DNA of 61,696 nucleotides, taken from contig NZ_LGSZ01000077.1 in the NCBI RefSeq assembly GCF_001298265.1, forward strand, positions 1 through 61,696, written 5' to 3'. Both the position numbers and the translations under genes were made by a program. The stretch's first letter is position 1. Every line of letters starts with the position of its first letter. The DNA is from Allobosea vaviloviae. GTDB taxonomy: Bacteria > Pseudomonadota > Alphaproteobacteria > Rhizobiales > Beijerinckiaceae. Positions 10,001-17,800 of the stretch are shown here, in pieces. Below the pieces are notes generated by a model, which was given only the letters and a program-made list of their open reading frames with translations, had not been told where the DNA came from and did not search any database.

Positions 10001-10163
10001 AGGCGCCGGGCAATTGGGCGGAGACGTTGACGACCGGGAATTCGGCGCGCGGCAGGGCCGCCACCGGCAGGAAGCGGTAGGCAAACGAGCCGGCCAGCAC
10101 GAGCGAGACCGACATCAGGATCGTCGCCACCGGATGGCGGATGCAGAAGCCGGAGATGTTCAC
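7038..10163 (-). CDS. Efflux RND transporter permease (AcrB/MdtC-type HAE1 family)
   Basis: 1041 aa, full length for a proton-driven inner-membrane drug pump. It opens MNISGFCIRHPVATILM as in MdtB/MdtC proteins. The two large periplasmic loops and twelve membrane helices are discernible, and TM4 holds the proton-relay pair in GLVVDDAIVMLENIV. The start is GTG (10161-10163), overlapping the adaptor stop by four bases (GTGA), so the pair is coupled. No outer-membrane factor is nearby, so a TolC-like protein must come from elsewhere. Its last 40 codons are duplicated 2.1 kb away. Drug spectrum cannot be read from sequence. Confidence 0.93.
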   Translation of the reverse strand: MNISGFCIRHPVATILMSVSLVLAGSFAYRFLPVAALPRAEFPVVNVSAQLPGASPDTMATSVATPLVKQFATIAGIDSIATTNAQGTTSIAIQFVLTRNIDAAAADVQAAIARAQRQLPLEMTTQPSYRKVNPADAPIILMALKSDVVPLSQLDAFAQQVISPSLSTVDGVAQVLIFGSQKYAVRIQIDPTALAARGIGVDELQAAITATNANTPVGTLQNTNQQLTIQAKTQLANAAPFAKVIIATREGKPVRLGDVARVIDSVENLQTGSTFDGTPSVVLAVQRQPDANTVQVVDRVKAMLPAFSEQLPAAASLALLNDRSSSIRQAVDDVQFTLLLTVALVVMVIFVFLRRIAATLIPAVAVPISIVATLAAMYAFGFAIDNISLLGLTLSVGLVVDDAIVMLENIVRHMEEDGLSAFDAALKGSAEIGFTIISISLSLVAVFIPVLLMGGVIGRIFNEFAVVVTVSILASAFVSLTLTPMLCSRLLSGYSEHHEENAFGRILERGFEAILRGYDRGLVVCLRFKPLMLLTFFGTLALSVWLLQTAPKGFFPQEDIGQLQVSTEARQDISFEAMRQLQNQVAEVFRKSPFVAHVASSVGSSGGGASGLNAGRLFVELKPREERPAIQPVLASLRRDLAQIPGITAYMTPVQNLDIGARASKSQYQLVVQGLDQAQMNEWAVRLTEAMAQDRATFADVTSDLQNNALEATLVVDRDKANSLGIGADILRSTLYSGFGVRQVSTIYATGDNYNVVVEFDPKGGWGPERLDAIRARGRDGTLIPIGAFARVERTAGQLTVNQLGQLPAVTISYNLPAGVALGASVERINAIKALIGLPTSLSTTFAGTAKTFQDSLANQGLLIMGAILTIYIVLGILYESFIHPLTILTGLPSAAIGALGALRLFNLDLSVIAIIGLLMLIGIVKKNAIMMIDVALVLKREGKSAEEAIHQACVMRFRPILMTTLAALMGTLPIALGAGASAELRQPLGIAVVGGLMISQVLTLFITPVLFLYMEKLSLGLERLFSRREPAAPAHPAPAE

Positions 10164-11371
10164 GAGCGCTCTCCCCCGGCGACCGGCACGCTCTGCGGAG
10201 CGGGCGGCGCCTTGGCGCCGGCGCTCTTGTCGCGGATATGCGTGCCCTGCTTCAGCCGCATCTGGCCGTCCGTGACGACGCGCTCGCCAGGCGAGACACC
10301 GCTTGTGATGGCACTGTGCCCGCCATCGCTCAGCGCGACTTCGACCTGGCGCAGCTCAACCGTCTCGTCAGGCTTCACGACATAGACGTAAGGCCCCTTC
10401 TGGCCGGTCTGGACGGCAACGGTGGGGATGACCGTCGTTGATGTCAGCGTGTCGGCGGCGATCTCGACATCGACATACTGGCCCGGCCAGAGCGCGAGAT
10501 CCGTGTTCGGGAAGGCTGCCTTCGCCGCGATCGTGCCCGAGGCCCTGTCGACGACGGAGTCGACGAAGTTGAGCGTGCCCATCGCCGGCGCACCGCCCGC
10601 CCCCGTCACCATGGCGGAGACCGGCACGGCCGTGCTCGCATTCAGGGCACGCCGCAGCACCGGAAGGTCGCTCTCCGGCATCGAGAAGGCGACCCGCAGC
10701 GGCTGCATCTGGGTGATGGTCAGCAGGCCCGTGCCGGTGCTGTTGGCGCCGACGAGATTTCCCGGCGTCACCTGAACCGCGCCGACGCGACCGTCGATCG
10801 GCGCGGTGATGCGGGTGTAGCCGAGCTTGACCTTGTCGGCCTCGAGCGAGGCCTTGTCCGAGAGGATCGTGGCCGCCGTGGAGCGCTCGTCGGCTGTCGC
10901 CTGATCGACGGATTGCTGCGTGCCCGCGTTCCTGGCGAGCAGCTGCTGATAGCGTGCGAGGTCGTTCTCGGCGCGCTTATGCGTGGCTTCGTCGCGGGCG
11001 ATCGCGGCTTCGTCCTTGTCGATCTGGGCCTTGATGTCGCGGTCGTCGAGGGTGAAGAGCAGGTCGCCTTTCCCAACGAACTGGCCGTCCGAGACGTGCT
11101 GGGCCATGATCTGGCTGTCGAGCCGGGACTTCACCACAACGCTGGCGGGTGTCTCGACGAAACCGATCGCGCGCTTGCGCACCGGGACATCCTCACGGGT
11201 CGCGAGAGCCGTCATCACCGAGACCGGCGCCCCGTCTCCAGCCCGGCCGGCACGGGCCGAGCGCGCGGGATCGGCGGGTTCGACCCTGCCGCGAGACGCA
11301 TTGAACCAGATCCCGCTGGCAAGCACGGCTGCCGTCAGAACGGCGATGGTCAGGACGCTTTTGCGCTTCAT
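10160..11371 (-). CDS. RND efflux periplasmic adaptor (HlyD/MFP family)
   Basis: 403 aa. A single N-terminal membrane anchor (MKRKSVLTIAVLTAAVLASG) is followed by a lipoyl/barrel-sandwich half (VKSRLDSQIMAQHVSDGQFVG), an alpha-helical hairpin around residues 110-180, the second lipoyl half, and a beta-barrel with a membrane-proximal domain. The ATG at 11371 is chosen because upstream in-frame codons belong to the marR overlap. The gene is 19 bp from marR and overlaps the permease start. It would bridge the permease to an outer-membrane channel. Confidence 0.92.
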   Translation of the reverse strand: MKRKSVLTIAVLTAAVLASGIWFNASRGRVEPADPARSARAGRAGDGAPVSVMTALATREDVPVRKRAIGFVETPASVVVKSRLDSQIMAQHVSDGQFVGKGDLLFTLDDRDIKAQIDKDEAAIARDEATHKRAENDLARYQQLLARNAGTQQSVDQATADERSTAATILSDKASLEADKVKLGYTRITAPIDGRVGAVQVTPGNLVGANSTGTGLLTITQMQPLRVAFSMPESDLPVLRRALNASTAVPVSAMVTGAGGAPAMGTLNFVDSVVDRASGTIAAKAAFPNTDLALWPGQYVDVEIAADTLTSTTVIPTVAVQTGQKGPYVYVVKPDETVELRQVEVALSDGGHSAITSGVSPGERVVTDGQMRLKQGTHIRDKSAGAKAPPAPQSVPVAGGERS

Positions 11372-11390
11372 CGATACGAGGCTCCGGCAA

Positions 11391-11873
11391 TCAAACGGCA
11401 GTGTCGGCAAAGGGAGGCGCCGGCTGTGTCGCGCCGTCCTGCCTGTGCGCACGAATGCGATCGCGTACGGTAGCCAGCGTCTCGAGCGCGGTGCGGATCG
11501 CCTCCTCCTCGACATCGCCCAGAAGATCCGTCGCGATCTCGCTGCGCAGGCCGTCGAGACCATCGACCAGCGCCCGCCCCTCCGGCGTCAGATGCAGGAG
11601 ATGGGCGCGGCGGTCGCGCGGATCGGGCCGGCGCTCGACGAGCTTCTGGTCCTCGAGGCGATCGATCAGCCGCGCGACGGAGATCGGCTGCATGTCGAGC
11701 TGCTCGGCCAGGGAGACCTGATTGAGGCCCTCCTGGCGGCGCAGACGGCCGAGCACGCCCCATTGCGCCCGTGTCGTGCCGTGCTCACGCGCCCGCTGAT
11801 CGACATGGGTGCGCAGCAGCCGCGCCGTCTCGACGAGTTGAAATGTCAGTTCGCGCCGTAGCGGGCGTCGCAT
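11391..11873 (-). CDS. MarR-family transcriptional regulator
   Basis: 160 aa from the ATG at 11873 (MRRPLRRELTFQL). The winged helix-turn-helix covers QVSLAEQLDMQPISVARLIDRLEDQKLVERRPDPRDRRAHLLHLT, with the D-x-R-D-R wing typical of MarR. It is the first gene of the marR-adaptor-permease operon, so local ligand-released repression of the pump is the likely role. A 24-bp palindrome 30 bp upstream of its start is the probable operator. In-frame Met codons further upstream run through that palindrome and were rejected as starts. Confidence 0.9.
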   Translation of the reverse strand: MRRPLRRELTFQLVETARLLRTHVDQRAREHGTTRAQWGVLGRLRRQEGLNQVSLAEQLDMQPISVARLIDRLEDQKLVERRPDPRDRRAHLLHLTPEGRALVDGLDGLRSEIATDLLGDVEEEAIRTALETLATVRDRIRAHRQDGATQPAPPFADTAV

Positions 11874-11902
11874 GGATCGGCTCCTCTGCGGCGAAAGCAT
11901 GC

Positions 11903-11926
11903 ATATGATAAGCATGCTTACCATAT
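11903..11926. promoter_or_regulatory. Putative MarR operator
   Basis: A 24-bp near-perfect palindrome with arms ATATGATAAGCA and TGCTTACCATAT; one symmetric pair is mismatched. It sits 30 bp upstream of marR in the divergent gap to the ene-reductase gene. A partial extra AAGCATGC half-site lies just beside it. Size, symmetry and position fit autoregulation by the MarR protein. Control of the divergent flavin gene is possible. Confidence 0.7.
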
Positions 11927-12045
11927 CCGGCATTGTGGCAAATCTGGGCCGGTCTCGCAGCTGCACAATCGTGCGATGATGCGCAGGGGTGTTGGCCCTT
12001 GCGGCGCGCGTCGCCTATATCGGTCCCAGCATCAGGAGACAGACG

Positions 12046-13137
12046 ATGAGCCAGCTTTTCAGCCCCTTCCAGATCGGCAGCCTCACGCTCGCCAACCGCA
12101 TCGTCATCGCGCCGATGTGCCAGTATTCGGCTGAGAACGGCAATGTCAGCGACTGGCACACGATCCATCTCGGCAATCTGGCGCTGTCTGGTGCCGGCCT
12201 CCTGATCATCGAGGCGACCGCAGTCGAGCCGGCCGGGCGGATCAGCCCGCAGGATGTCGGCCTCTGGTGCGACGAGAACGAGGCGGCGCTCGCCGGCGTT
12301 CTCAAATCGGTGCGGAAGTGGTCGGACATGCCGATCGGCGTCCAGCTCGCCCATGCCGGGCGCAAGGCCTCGGTCGATCAGCCCTGGAAGGGCGGCGGGC
12401 AGCTCGGCCTCGACCAAGGCGGCTGGGAGGTGGTCGGCCCCTCCAGCGCCGGCTTCGAGAGCTATCCGCGCCCGCCGCAGGAGCTGTCGACGGACGACCT
12501 GGCGCGGCTGGTCGAGGCCTTCGCCGCCGCCGCCCGGCGCAGTGTCCGGCTCGGGTTCGACATGATCGAGCTGCACGGCGCCCATGGCTATCTGCTGCAC
12601 CAGTTCCTGTCGCCGCTCTCGAACCGCCGCACGGATGCCTATGGCGGCTCGCTCGAGAACCGGATGCGGTTCCCGCTCGCGGTGTTCGAGGCGGTGAAGG
12701 CCGTCGTCCCGGCTGGCTATCCGGTCGGCATGCGCGTCTCGGGCACGGACTGGGTCGCGGGCGGCTGGGACATCGAGCAGACGATCGCCTTCGCGGGGGA
12801 ACTCAAGGCGCGCGGCGCGGACTTCATCCATGTCTCCAGCGGCGGCAATTCGACTGCGCAGCAGATCCCGCTCGGCCCCAACTACCAGGTGCCGTTCGCA
12901 CGCGCGGTCAAGCAGGCGACCGGCCTGCCGACCATCGCGGTCGGGCTGATCACCGAGGCCGACCAGGCCGAGGCGATCATCGGCACGGGCGATGCCGATC
13001 TGGTGGGGATCGCGCGCGGCATCCTGTTCGATCCGCGCTGGCCCTGGCATGCGGCGGCGCAGCTCGGCGCCCGCGTCAAGGCCGCACCGCAGTTCCTGCG
13101 CTCGCAGCCGCGGCAGTACAAGGAGCTGTTCAGCTGA
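12046..13137 (+). CDS. NADH:flavin oxidoreductase / old yellow enzyme (YqjM-like ene-reductase)
   Basis: 363 aa, an FMN TIM-barrel. MCQYSAENGN near residue 25 carries the Cys typical of the YqjM-like class. LAHAGRKAS holds the flavin-site residues, and HGAHGYLLHQFLSPLSNRRTDAYGGS near residue 180 contains the substrate-binding His pair region. AGGAG sits nine bases ahead of the ATG at 12046. These enzymes reduce activated C=C bonds of enones and nitro compounds. The gene is divergent from marR across the palindromic operator, which suggests a shared response to electrophiles. Confidence 0.9.
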   Translation: MSQLFSPFQIGSLTLANRIVIAPMCQYSAENGNVSDWHTIHLGNLALSGAGLLIIEATAVEPAGRISPQDVGLWCDENEAALAGVLKSVRKWSDMPIGVQLAHAGRKASVDQPWKGGGQLGLDQGGWEVVGPSSAGFESYPRPPQELSTDDLARLVEAFAAAARRSVRLGFDMIELHGAHGYLLHQFLSPLSNRRTDAYGGSLENRMRFPLAVFEAVKAVVPAGYPVGMRVSGTDWVAGGWDIEQTIAFAGELKARGADFIHVSSGGNSTAQQIPLGPNYQVPFARAVKQATGLPTIAVGLITEADQAEAIIGTGDADLVGIARGILFDPRWPWHAAAQLGARVKAAPQFLRSQPRQYKELFS

Positions 13138-13146
13138 ACGGCCGGC

Positions 13147-13428
13147 TCAGCCGTAACGGTAGGAGCTGACGACAATGCGCTTCCAGCCGAAGGACGACAT
13201 GCAGGCGGCATAGGTCTGGTGGTAGGCGGGCTCGCCTCCCCCGGCCCAGATGTCGGCGGCGGCGGCGCGCTTGGCCGCCGCGGCGCGGCCAAGGCAGGTT
13301 GCGGCGGCCTCGCTTGACGAGACGGAGGGCTGTCCCGCCAATGGCTGGAAGCCATAGGTCGGGATCGTACCCTGACAGGCGCACAGGATCAGAAGACCGG
13401 CGCATGCCAACGCCCTGACCGCCATCAC
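13147..13428 (-). CDS. Small lipoprotein-like hypothetical protein
   Basis: 93 aa. The N-terminus is a short lipoprotein signal with hydrophobic run ALACAGLLILCAC, where LILC or LCAC could serve as lipobox. The mature part has two more Cys and a Trp-rich C-terminus (FGWKRIVVSSYRYG). No function is recognised. It ends nine bases from the convergent ene-reductase stop. A Met at 13425 is an equally good start. Confidence 0.65.
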   Translation of the reverse strand: MMAVRALACAGLLILCACQGTIPTYGFQPLAGQPSVSSSEAAATCLGRAAAAKRAAAADIWAGGGEPAYHQTYAACMSSFGWKRIVVSSYRYG

Positions 13429-13507
13429 ATCCGCTCTCCACGCAGCCCAAGACGCACGACGCTAACCGTCCCCGTGGCGGCTCGCAATCGAGACCCGAGG
13501 ATATGCC

Positions 13508-15001
13508 ATGACCGCCTATTCCGACCTCTCCACGCATTTCGGCCGCGCTTCGGCGCTCGGCAACGCGGTGGGCATCCTGCAATGGGACAGCGACGTGATG
13601 ATGCCCAAGGGCGCCGCTGGCACGCGGGCCGAGAGCATGGCGCTGCTGCGGGTGATGCATCACGGCATGATCACCGACGCACGCATCGGCGACTGGCTGG
13701 CGGATGCCGACGCCGACCATGATCTCGGCCCCTGGGAGCGCGCCAATCTGCGCGAGATCAGGCGGCTCTGGACGGTCGAGACCGCCCTGCCCTCCGATCT
13801 CGTCGAAGCCTCCTCCAAGGCGATCTCGGCCTGCGAGATGAAATGGCGGCAGGCGCGGGCGGAGGCCGATTTCGCCGGGCTTTTACCTTATCTGGCGGAG
13901 GTGCTGTCGATCCAGCGCGAGATCGGCGCGGCCAAGGGCGAGAGGCTCGGCCTGAGCGCTTACGACGCGCTGCTCAACGACTACGAGCCCGGCGGGCGCT
14001 CGGCCAAGATCGACCTGCTGTTCGACGACCTCGCGGACTTCCTGCCGGGCTTCACGCACGAGGTTCTGGCGGTGCAGGGCAAGCGCCCGCAGGTGGCCGA
14101 CCCGCAAGGCCCCTTCGCGATCGAGAAGCAGCGGGCGCTCGGCCTGCGGATGATGGCGGCTCTGGGTTATGATTTCGAGCGCGGGCGGCTCGATGTTTCG
14201 ACCCATCCGTTCTGCGGCGGGGCCGACAACGATGTGCGCATCACCACGCGCTATGACGAGGGCGACTTCGCCAAGGCGCTGATGGGCGTGCTGCACGAGA
14301 CCGGGCACGCGCTCTACGAGCAGGGCCGCCCGCAAGGCTTCCTGAACCAGCCGGTGGGCACAGCGCGCGGCATGAGCCTGCATGAAAGCCAGTCGCTGCT
14401 GGTCGAGATGCAGGCCTGCCGCTCACAAGAGTTCATCGCCTTCGCCGCGCCGCTGATGCGCGAGACCTTCGGCGGCTCGGGACCGGCCTGGGAGACCGAT
14501 GCGCTGTGGCGGCGCTACACCAGGGTCGAGCCCGGCTTCATCCGCGTCGATGCCGACGAGGTGACCTATCCGGCCCATGTCATCCTGCGCTACCGGCTGG
14601 AGAAGGCGCTGATCGCGGACGCCATGCCGCTGTCGGAACTGCCCGCCGCCTGGAACGCCGGGATGAAGGATCTGCTCGGCGTCACCGTGCCCGACGACAA
14701 GCTCGGCTGCCTGCAGGACGTGCATTGGCCGAGCGGCGGCTGGGGCTATTTCCCGACCTATACTCTGGGCGCCATGACCGCAGCCCAGATCTTCGAGGCC
14801 GCCTGCACGGCGGCGCCCGACATCCTGCCGGCGATCGGCCGCGGCGACTTCTCCGGGCTGCTGTCCTGGCTGCGCAGCAACATCCACAGCCAGGGCTCGC
14901 TGCTGGAGACCGACGACCTGCTGACGCAGGCGACCGGTCGGCCGCTGGATGCGGGGGCGTTCAAGGCGCATCTGCGGAAGAGGTATGGGGGTGAGGGTTG
15001 A
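13508..15001 (+). CDS. M32-family metallocarboxypeptidase (Taq carboxypeptidase type)
   Basis: 497 aa, the usual length for family M32. The zinc-binding HETGH occupies residues 263-267, followed by the downstream glutamate region HESQSLLVEMQ that supplies the third ligand. DPFRPH-type family blocks appear as VSTHPFCGGADNDVRITTRY, and the C-terminus has the conserved HSQGSLLETDDLL. The enzyme trims C-terminal residues from peptides in the cytoplasm. It is monocistronic with an ATG at 13508 preceded by GAGGA. Confidence 0.93.
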   Translation: MTAYSDLSTHFGRASALGNAVGILQWDSDVMMPKGAAGTRAESMALLRVMHHGMITDARIGDWLADADADHDLGPWERANLREIRRLWTVETALPSDLVEASSKAISACEMKWRQARAEADFAGLLPYLAEVLSIQREIGAAKGERLGLSAYDALLNDYEPGGRSAKIDLLFDDLADFLPGFTHEVLAVQGKRPQVADPQGPFAIEKQRALGLRMMAALGYDFERGRLDVSTHPFCGGADNDVRITTRYDEGDFAKALMGVLHETGHALYEQGRPQGFLNQPVGTARGMSLHESQSLLVEMQACRSQEFIAFAAPLMRETFGGSGPAWETDALWRRYTRVEPGFIRVDADEVTYPAHVILRYRLEKALIADAMPLSELPAAWNAGMKDLLGVTVPDDKLGCLQDVHWPSGGWGYFPTYTLGAMTAAQIFEAACTAAPDILPAIGRGDFSGLLSWLRSNIHSQGSLLETDDLLTQATGRPLDAGAFKAHLRKRYGGEG

Positions 15002-15107
15002 GGGCAGCGGGTAAGCTCCCGACCCGTTGCGGACTTGCCTTGCTACGATTTTATCGCCGCGCGATAAGGAAGAAATCCGAGCAAGTTAGAATGCAGGAGC
15101 TGTATAC

Positions 15108-15383
15108 GTGGAAATCGTCATGGTCTGGAGCATGCTCGTGTGGAATGAGCCGCGCGTTGGCGTCGCACAGCAGGACAGATTATCGGTCTCAACCACAGAT
15201 AACCTCTACAATTCGGAAGATGAGTGCCGTGGCAACGCGCGTCTCATCATCGAGCGCCTGCCCAAAGCTCGCATTGCATGTGTGCTCACGCATGTCGCGA
15301 AAGCAGAGCGCGAATCTATGAGACAATACGAACAGTTTATATATAAGAACCTACCCGTATTGCCGAACCCAACGAAGCCATGA
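15108..15383 (+). CDS. Small hypothetical protein
   Basis: 91 aa from a GTG at 15108, or 87 aa from the ATG at 15120. It begins with a hydrophobic stretch (MVWSMLVWNEPRVGVA), then a polar region with two Cys. Local G+C is clearly below the flanks. The layout resembles small proteins with a short N-terminal hydrophobic segment, but I recognise no family. Coding status is uncertain; the region could be a foreign remnant. Confidence 0.4.
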   Translation: MEIVMVWSMLVWNEPRVGVAQQDRLSVSTTDNLYNSEDECRGNARLIIERLPKARIACVLTHVAKAERESMRQYEQFIYKNLPVLPNPTKP

Positions 15384-15489
15384 GCTTCGTCGTCCGCTTT
15401 CGACCCAAACCGGAAATCGAGCGAATAGCGGCCACGGCCGCTCGTTCCCTCACTCGACCGCACACAGCCCCATGGACCTGCCACCCATC

Positions 15490-15762
15490 ATGCGGAATCA
15501 TCGCGTCATGATCCGAATCATTGCCGCCCTGATCGTCGCGTCCATCCTGTGGCCCGCCCCTGCCGCGCTCGCGGCCAGCGCCTGCCGTCCGACGCGGGAT
15601 GGCAAGGACCGAATCGAGCCGGTGGGCGGCTGTCCGAGCGGATATTACCTGCGTGGCGCCTGCTGCGAGTCGTTCAAGGCCCTGTCGCAGCCCAGCAGCG
15701 CCGTGAAGACCTGCCCGCCGGGGACGGTCGCGAGCCTCGGGACCTGCATTGCCAGGAAGTGA
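15490..15762 (+). CDS. Small Cys-rich secreted hypothetical protein
   Basis: About 90 aa. A clear signal peptide (MIRIIAALIVASILWPAPAALA, starting at 15508; the alternative start at 15490 adds six residues) precedes a mature part of roughly 60 residues with six Cys, including GGCPSGYYLRGACC and KTCPPGTVASLGTC. The Cys spacing suggests three disulfides in the periplasm. No enzymatic motif is visible. It lies alone, convergent with the lysR gene. Confidence 0.65.
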   Translation: MRNHRVMIRIIAALIVASILWPAPAALAASACRPTRDGKDRIEPVGGCPSGYYLRGACCESFKALSQPSSAVKTCPPGTVASLGTCIARK

Positions 15763-15820
15763 GCCCGCCTGAATCCGAGGATGAGGCCTTGCCTTCGTCC
15801 ATCGGGCGCAGCTCCTCTCC

Positions 15821-16774
15821 TCACTGGGCCGCGCAGATCTCCTCGGCCGCCTTCAGGCTCGATTTGCGCTGGATTTTGTCGTCTCTGGCGAAGAGCTCGG
15901 CCAGCCAGTCGACGAAGACGCGGACCTTGTTGGAGAGGTGCCGGTTGGGCGGGTAGACGATGTGCAGGGGTTTGGGCGCCGTGCACCAGTTGGCCAGGAT
16001 CGGCATGAGTGCGCCGGCCGTGATGTGGTCCTGCACCATGAAGGTCGGCGCCTGGATGATTCCGAGCCCCGCGACGGCCGCCGCGACATAGCCGTTGCCC
16101 TCGTTCAGCGAGACGATGTAGCGGCTGCGGACCTCGATGGTCTCGCGCTCATTGGCGTAGAGAAAGGGCATCGTGCGGCCCGTGCCGGCCATGCGGTAGC
16201 CGACGATATGATGCCCCTGCTCCAGATCGCGCGGATGGTTCGGCATGCCGTGGCGGGCGAGGTAGGAGGGAGCGGCGCAGGTGATCGCGAACATCTCGCC
16301 GATGCGGCGTGCGATCAGGCTCTGGTCCTGAATCTCGCCAGCGCGGATGGCGCAATCGAGATTCTCGGCCAGGAGATCGGCGGGGCGGTCGCTGAGGCCG
16401 AGATCGAGCTGGATCTCGGGATAGCGCTCATGGAAGCCCGGCAGCGCCGGGATGATCACCGCCATGGCCAACGAGGCGCTGCAATCGACCCGCAGCCGCC
16501 CGCTCGGGCGCGCCTGCGACAGCGCCATGCTGGCGTCGAGCTCGTCGATCTCGCCGAGAACGCGCAATGCCCGCTCGTAATAGGCGGCGCCGTCCATCGT
16601 CACGGTGACGCGGCGCGTCGTGCGGTTGAGCAGTTTCGCGCGCAGATGCCCTTCGAGCTGCTGGATCTGCTTGGTGACCGTCGGCTTGGGCATGTCGAGC
16701 AAATCGGCGGCGCGGGTGAAGGTGCCGGCCTCGACCACCCTGACGAAGGCGCGCATGGCGCTGAGCTGATCCAT
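15821..16774 (-). CDS. LysR-family transcriptional regulator
   Basis: 317 aa, full length. The N-terminal HTH (MDQLSAMRAFVRVVEAGTFTRAADLLDMPKPTVTKQIQQLE, split here only for description) is followed by a periplasmic-binding-like effector domain from residue 90. It belongs to the DhcR/CrgA-like branch by its opening MDQLSAMRAFVRV. It is divergent from the hydrolase/RND operon, with a perfect 10+10 bp palindrome between the two starts, so it most likely activates that operon and controls itself. Confidence 0.92.
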   Translation of the reverse strand: MDQLSAMRAFVRVVEAGTFTRAADLLDMPKPTVTKQIQQLEGHLRAKLLNRTTRRVTVTMDGAAYYERALRVLGEIDELDASMALSQARPSGRLRVDCSASLAMAVIIPALPGFHERYPEIQLDLGLSDRPADLLAENLDCAIRAGEIQDQSLIARRIGEMFAITCAAPSYLARHGMPNHPRDLEQGHHIVGYRMAGTGRTMPFLYANERETIEVRSRYIVSLNEGNGYVAAAVAGLGIIQAPTFMVQDHITAGALMPILANWCTAPKPLHIVYPPNRHLSNKVRVFVDWLAELFARDDKIQRKSSLKAAEEICAAQ

Positions 16775-16805
16775 CGAACCCTCACTTCGAGCCGTGACGC
16801 GATGC

Positions 16806-16829
16806 CATTATTTCCCTCAGGAAATAATG
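16806..16829. promoter_or_regulatory. Putative LysR binding palindrome
   Basis: Arms CATTATTTCC and GGAAATAATG are perfect reverse complements separated by CTCA. The site lies 32 bp upstream of lysR and 77 bp upstream of the divergent hydrolase gene, the normal place for a LysR recognition box. It is AT-rich in an otherwise GC-rich gap. Confidence 0.75.
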
Positions 16830-16905
16830 AATGAACGAAAGCACCATTTATTGCCCCACAGATATCACCTAAATCCTGCTGCACCGCAACAGCACAGGCC
16901 GCGCC

Positions 16906-17742
16906 ATGCTCGCCACGTCGATCCAGCCCTATCGTAATCCCCGCGCCGTCTTCTGGCGGCAGGAGACGATCGCGGCCGGCACGGCGTCGCTGGCGGCCCG
17001 GCTCTATGCGCCCGCCGAGATCGCGGCTGACTCCGGGATCGTCGTGCATCTGCATGGCGGCTCCTTCACCGGCGGCTCGCTGGTGGAGGGTGAGGCGGTG
17101 GCGACGATGCTGGCCGAGGCCGGCGCGGTCGTGATCTCGCTGGATTACCCGCTGGCGCCGGCGCATCGCTTCCCCGAGGCGCTGGAGGCGACATATGGGG
17201 CGCTCGTCGCCATCGGCAAGATGCGCGCCCGCTGGGCAGCCAGGCATGCTCCGCTCTATGTCGCGGGCGAGGAAGCCGGCGGCAACCTCGCCGCCGCGCT
17301 CGCCCTGATGGCGCGTGACCGGCACGGCCCGGCGCTGGCCGGCCAGATCCTGCTGTCGCCCATGCTCGATGCGTGCCTGGGGACCTATTCGCTGCGCGCA
17401 GCCGAAGCCGGGCCGGTCGGCTGCCACTGGGCCGATGGCTGGGCCGACTATCTCGGCACGCCCGACAAGGCCGCCCACCCTTACGCCGCCCCGCTCAACG
17501 CCACGAGGCTCGCCGGCCTGCCTCCCGCCCTGCTGATCAGCGCGGGCGACGACCCGATGCGCGACGAGGCCGCGGCCTATGCAGCCCGTCTGCAGGAAGC
17601 GGGTGTGAGCGTGCGCCACCATGTGCAGACTGCTCCGACGCAGTGGCCGGCAGCCTATGCGGGGGCGCCGCAGAACGACTCCTGTCTTTGCAGGGCCTGC
17701 TCTCATGTGAGTGATTTCTACGCCCAGACCGCGCCTCCCTAG
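16906..17742 (+). CDS. Alpha/beta-hydrolase-fold protein (HSL-like) lacking the Ser nucleophile
   Basis: 278 aa. The oxyanion-hole motif HLHGGSF of hormone-sensitive-lipase-like esterases is at residues 48-54. The nucleophile elbow, normally GDSAGG, reads GEEAGG at 121-126, so Glu123 replaces the catalytic Ser. The Asp block GDDPMRDEA is kept, but no HGF-type histidine is seen near the C-terminus, which is instead Cys-rich and unusual. Hydrolysis by the normal triad is therefore doubtful. It is the first gene of the operon with an RND adaptor and permease, whose adaptor starts 58 bp downstream. It may be a binding or regulatory protein, or a decaying gene. Confidence 0.75.
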   Translation: MLATSIQPYRNPRAVFWRQETIAAGTASLAARLYAPAEIAADSGIVVHLHGGSFTGGSLVEGEAVATMLAEAGAVVISLDYPLAPAHRFPEALEATYGALVAIGKMRARWAARHAPLYVAGEEAGGNLAAALALMARDRHGPALAGQILLSPMLDACLGTYSLRAAEAGPVGCHWADGWADYLGTPDKAAHPYAAPLNATRLAGLPPALLISAGDDPMRDEAAAYAARLQEAGVSVRHHVQTAPTQWPAAYAGAPQNDSCLCRACSHVSDFYAQTAPP

Positions 17743-17800
17743 GCGCGCGCCGCCCTCGCCCTTCGCATTTCCGATTCCGTCTCATCCAAGGAACCAACCC

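Noticed and set aside
7056..10385. Very long plus-strand open frame (over 1100 codons) opposite the RND permease
   Set aside because: Its product is Arg/Asp/Gln/His-rich low-complexity without domains, the usual mirror of a GC-rich coding strand. The minus strand encodes a clear RND permease.
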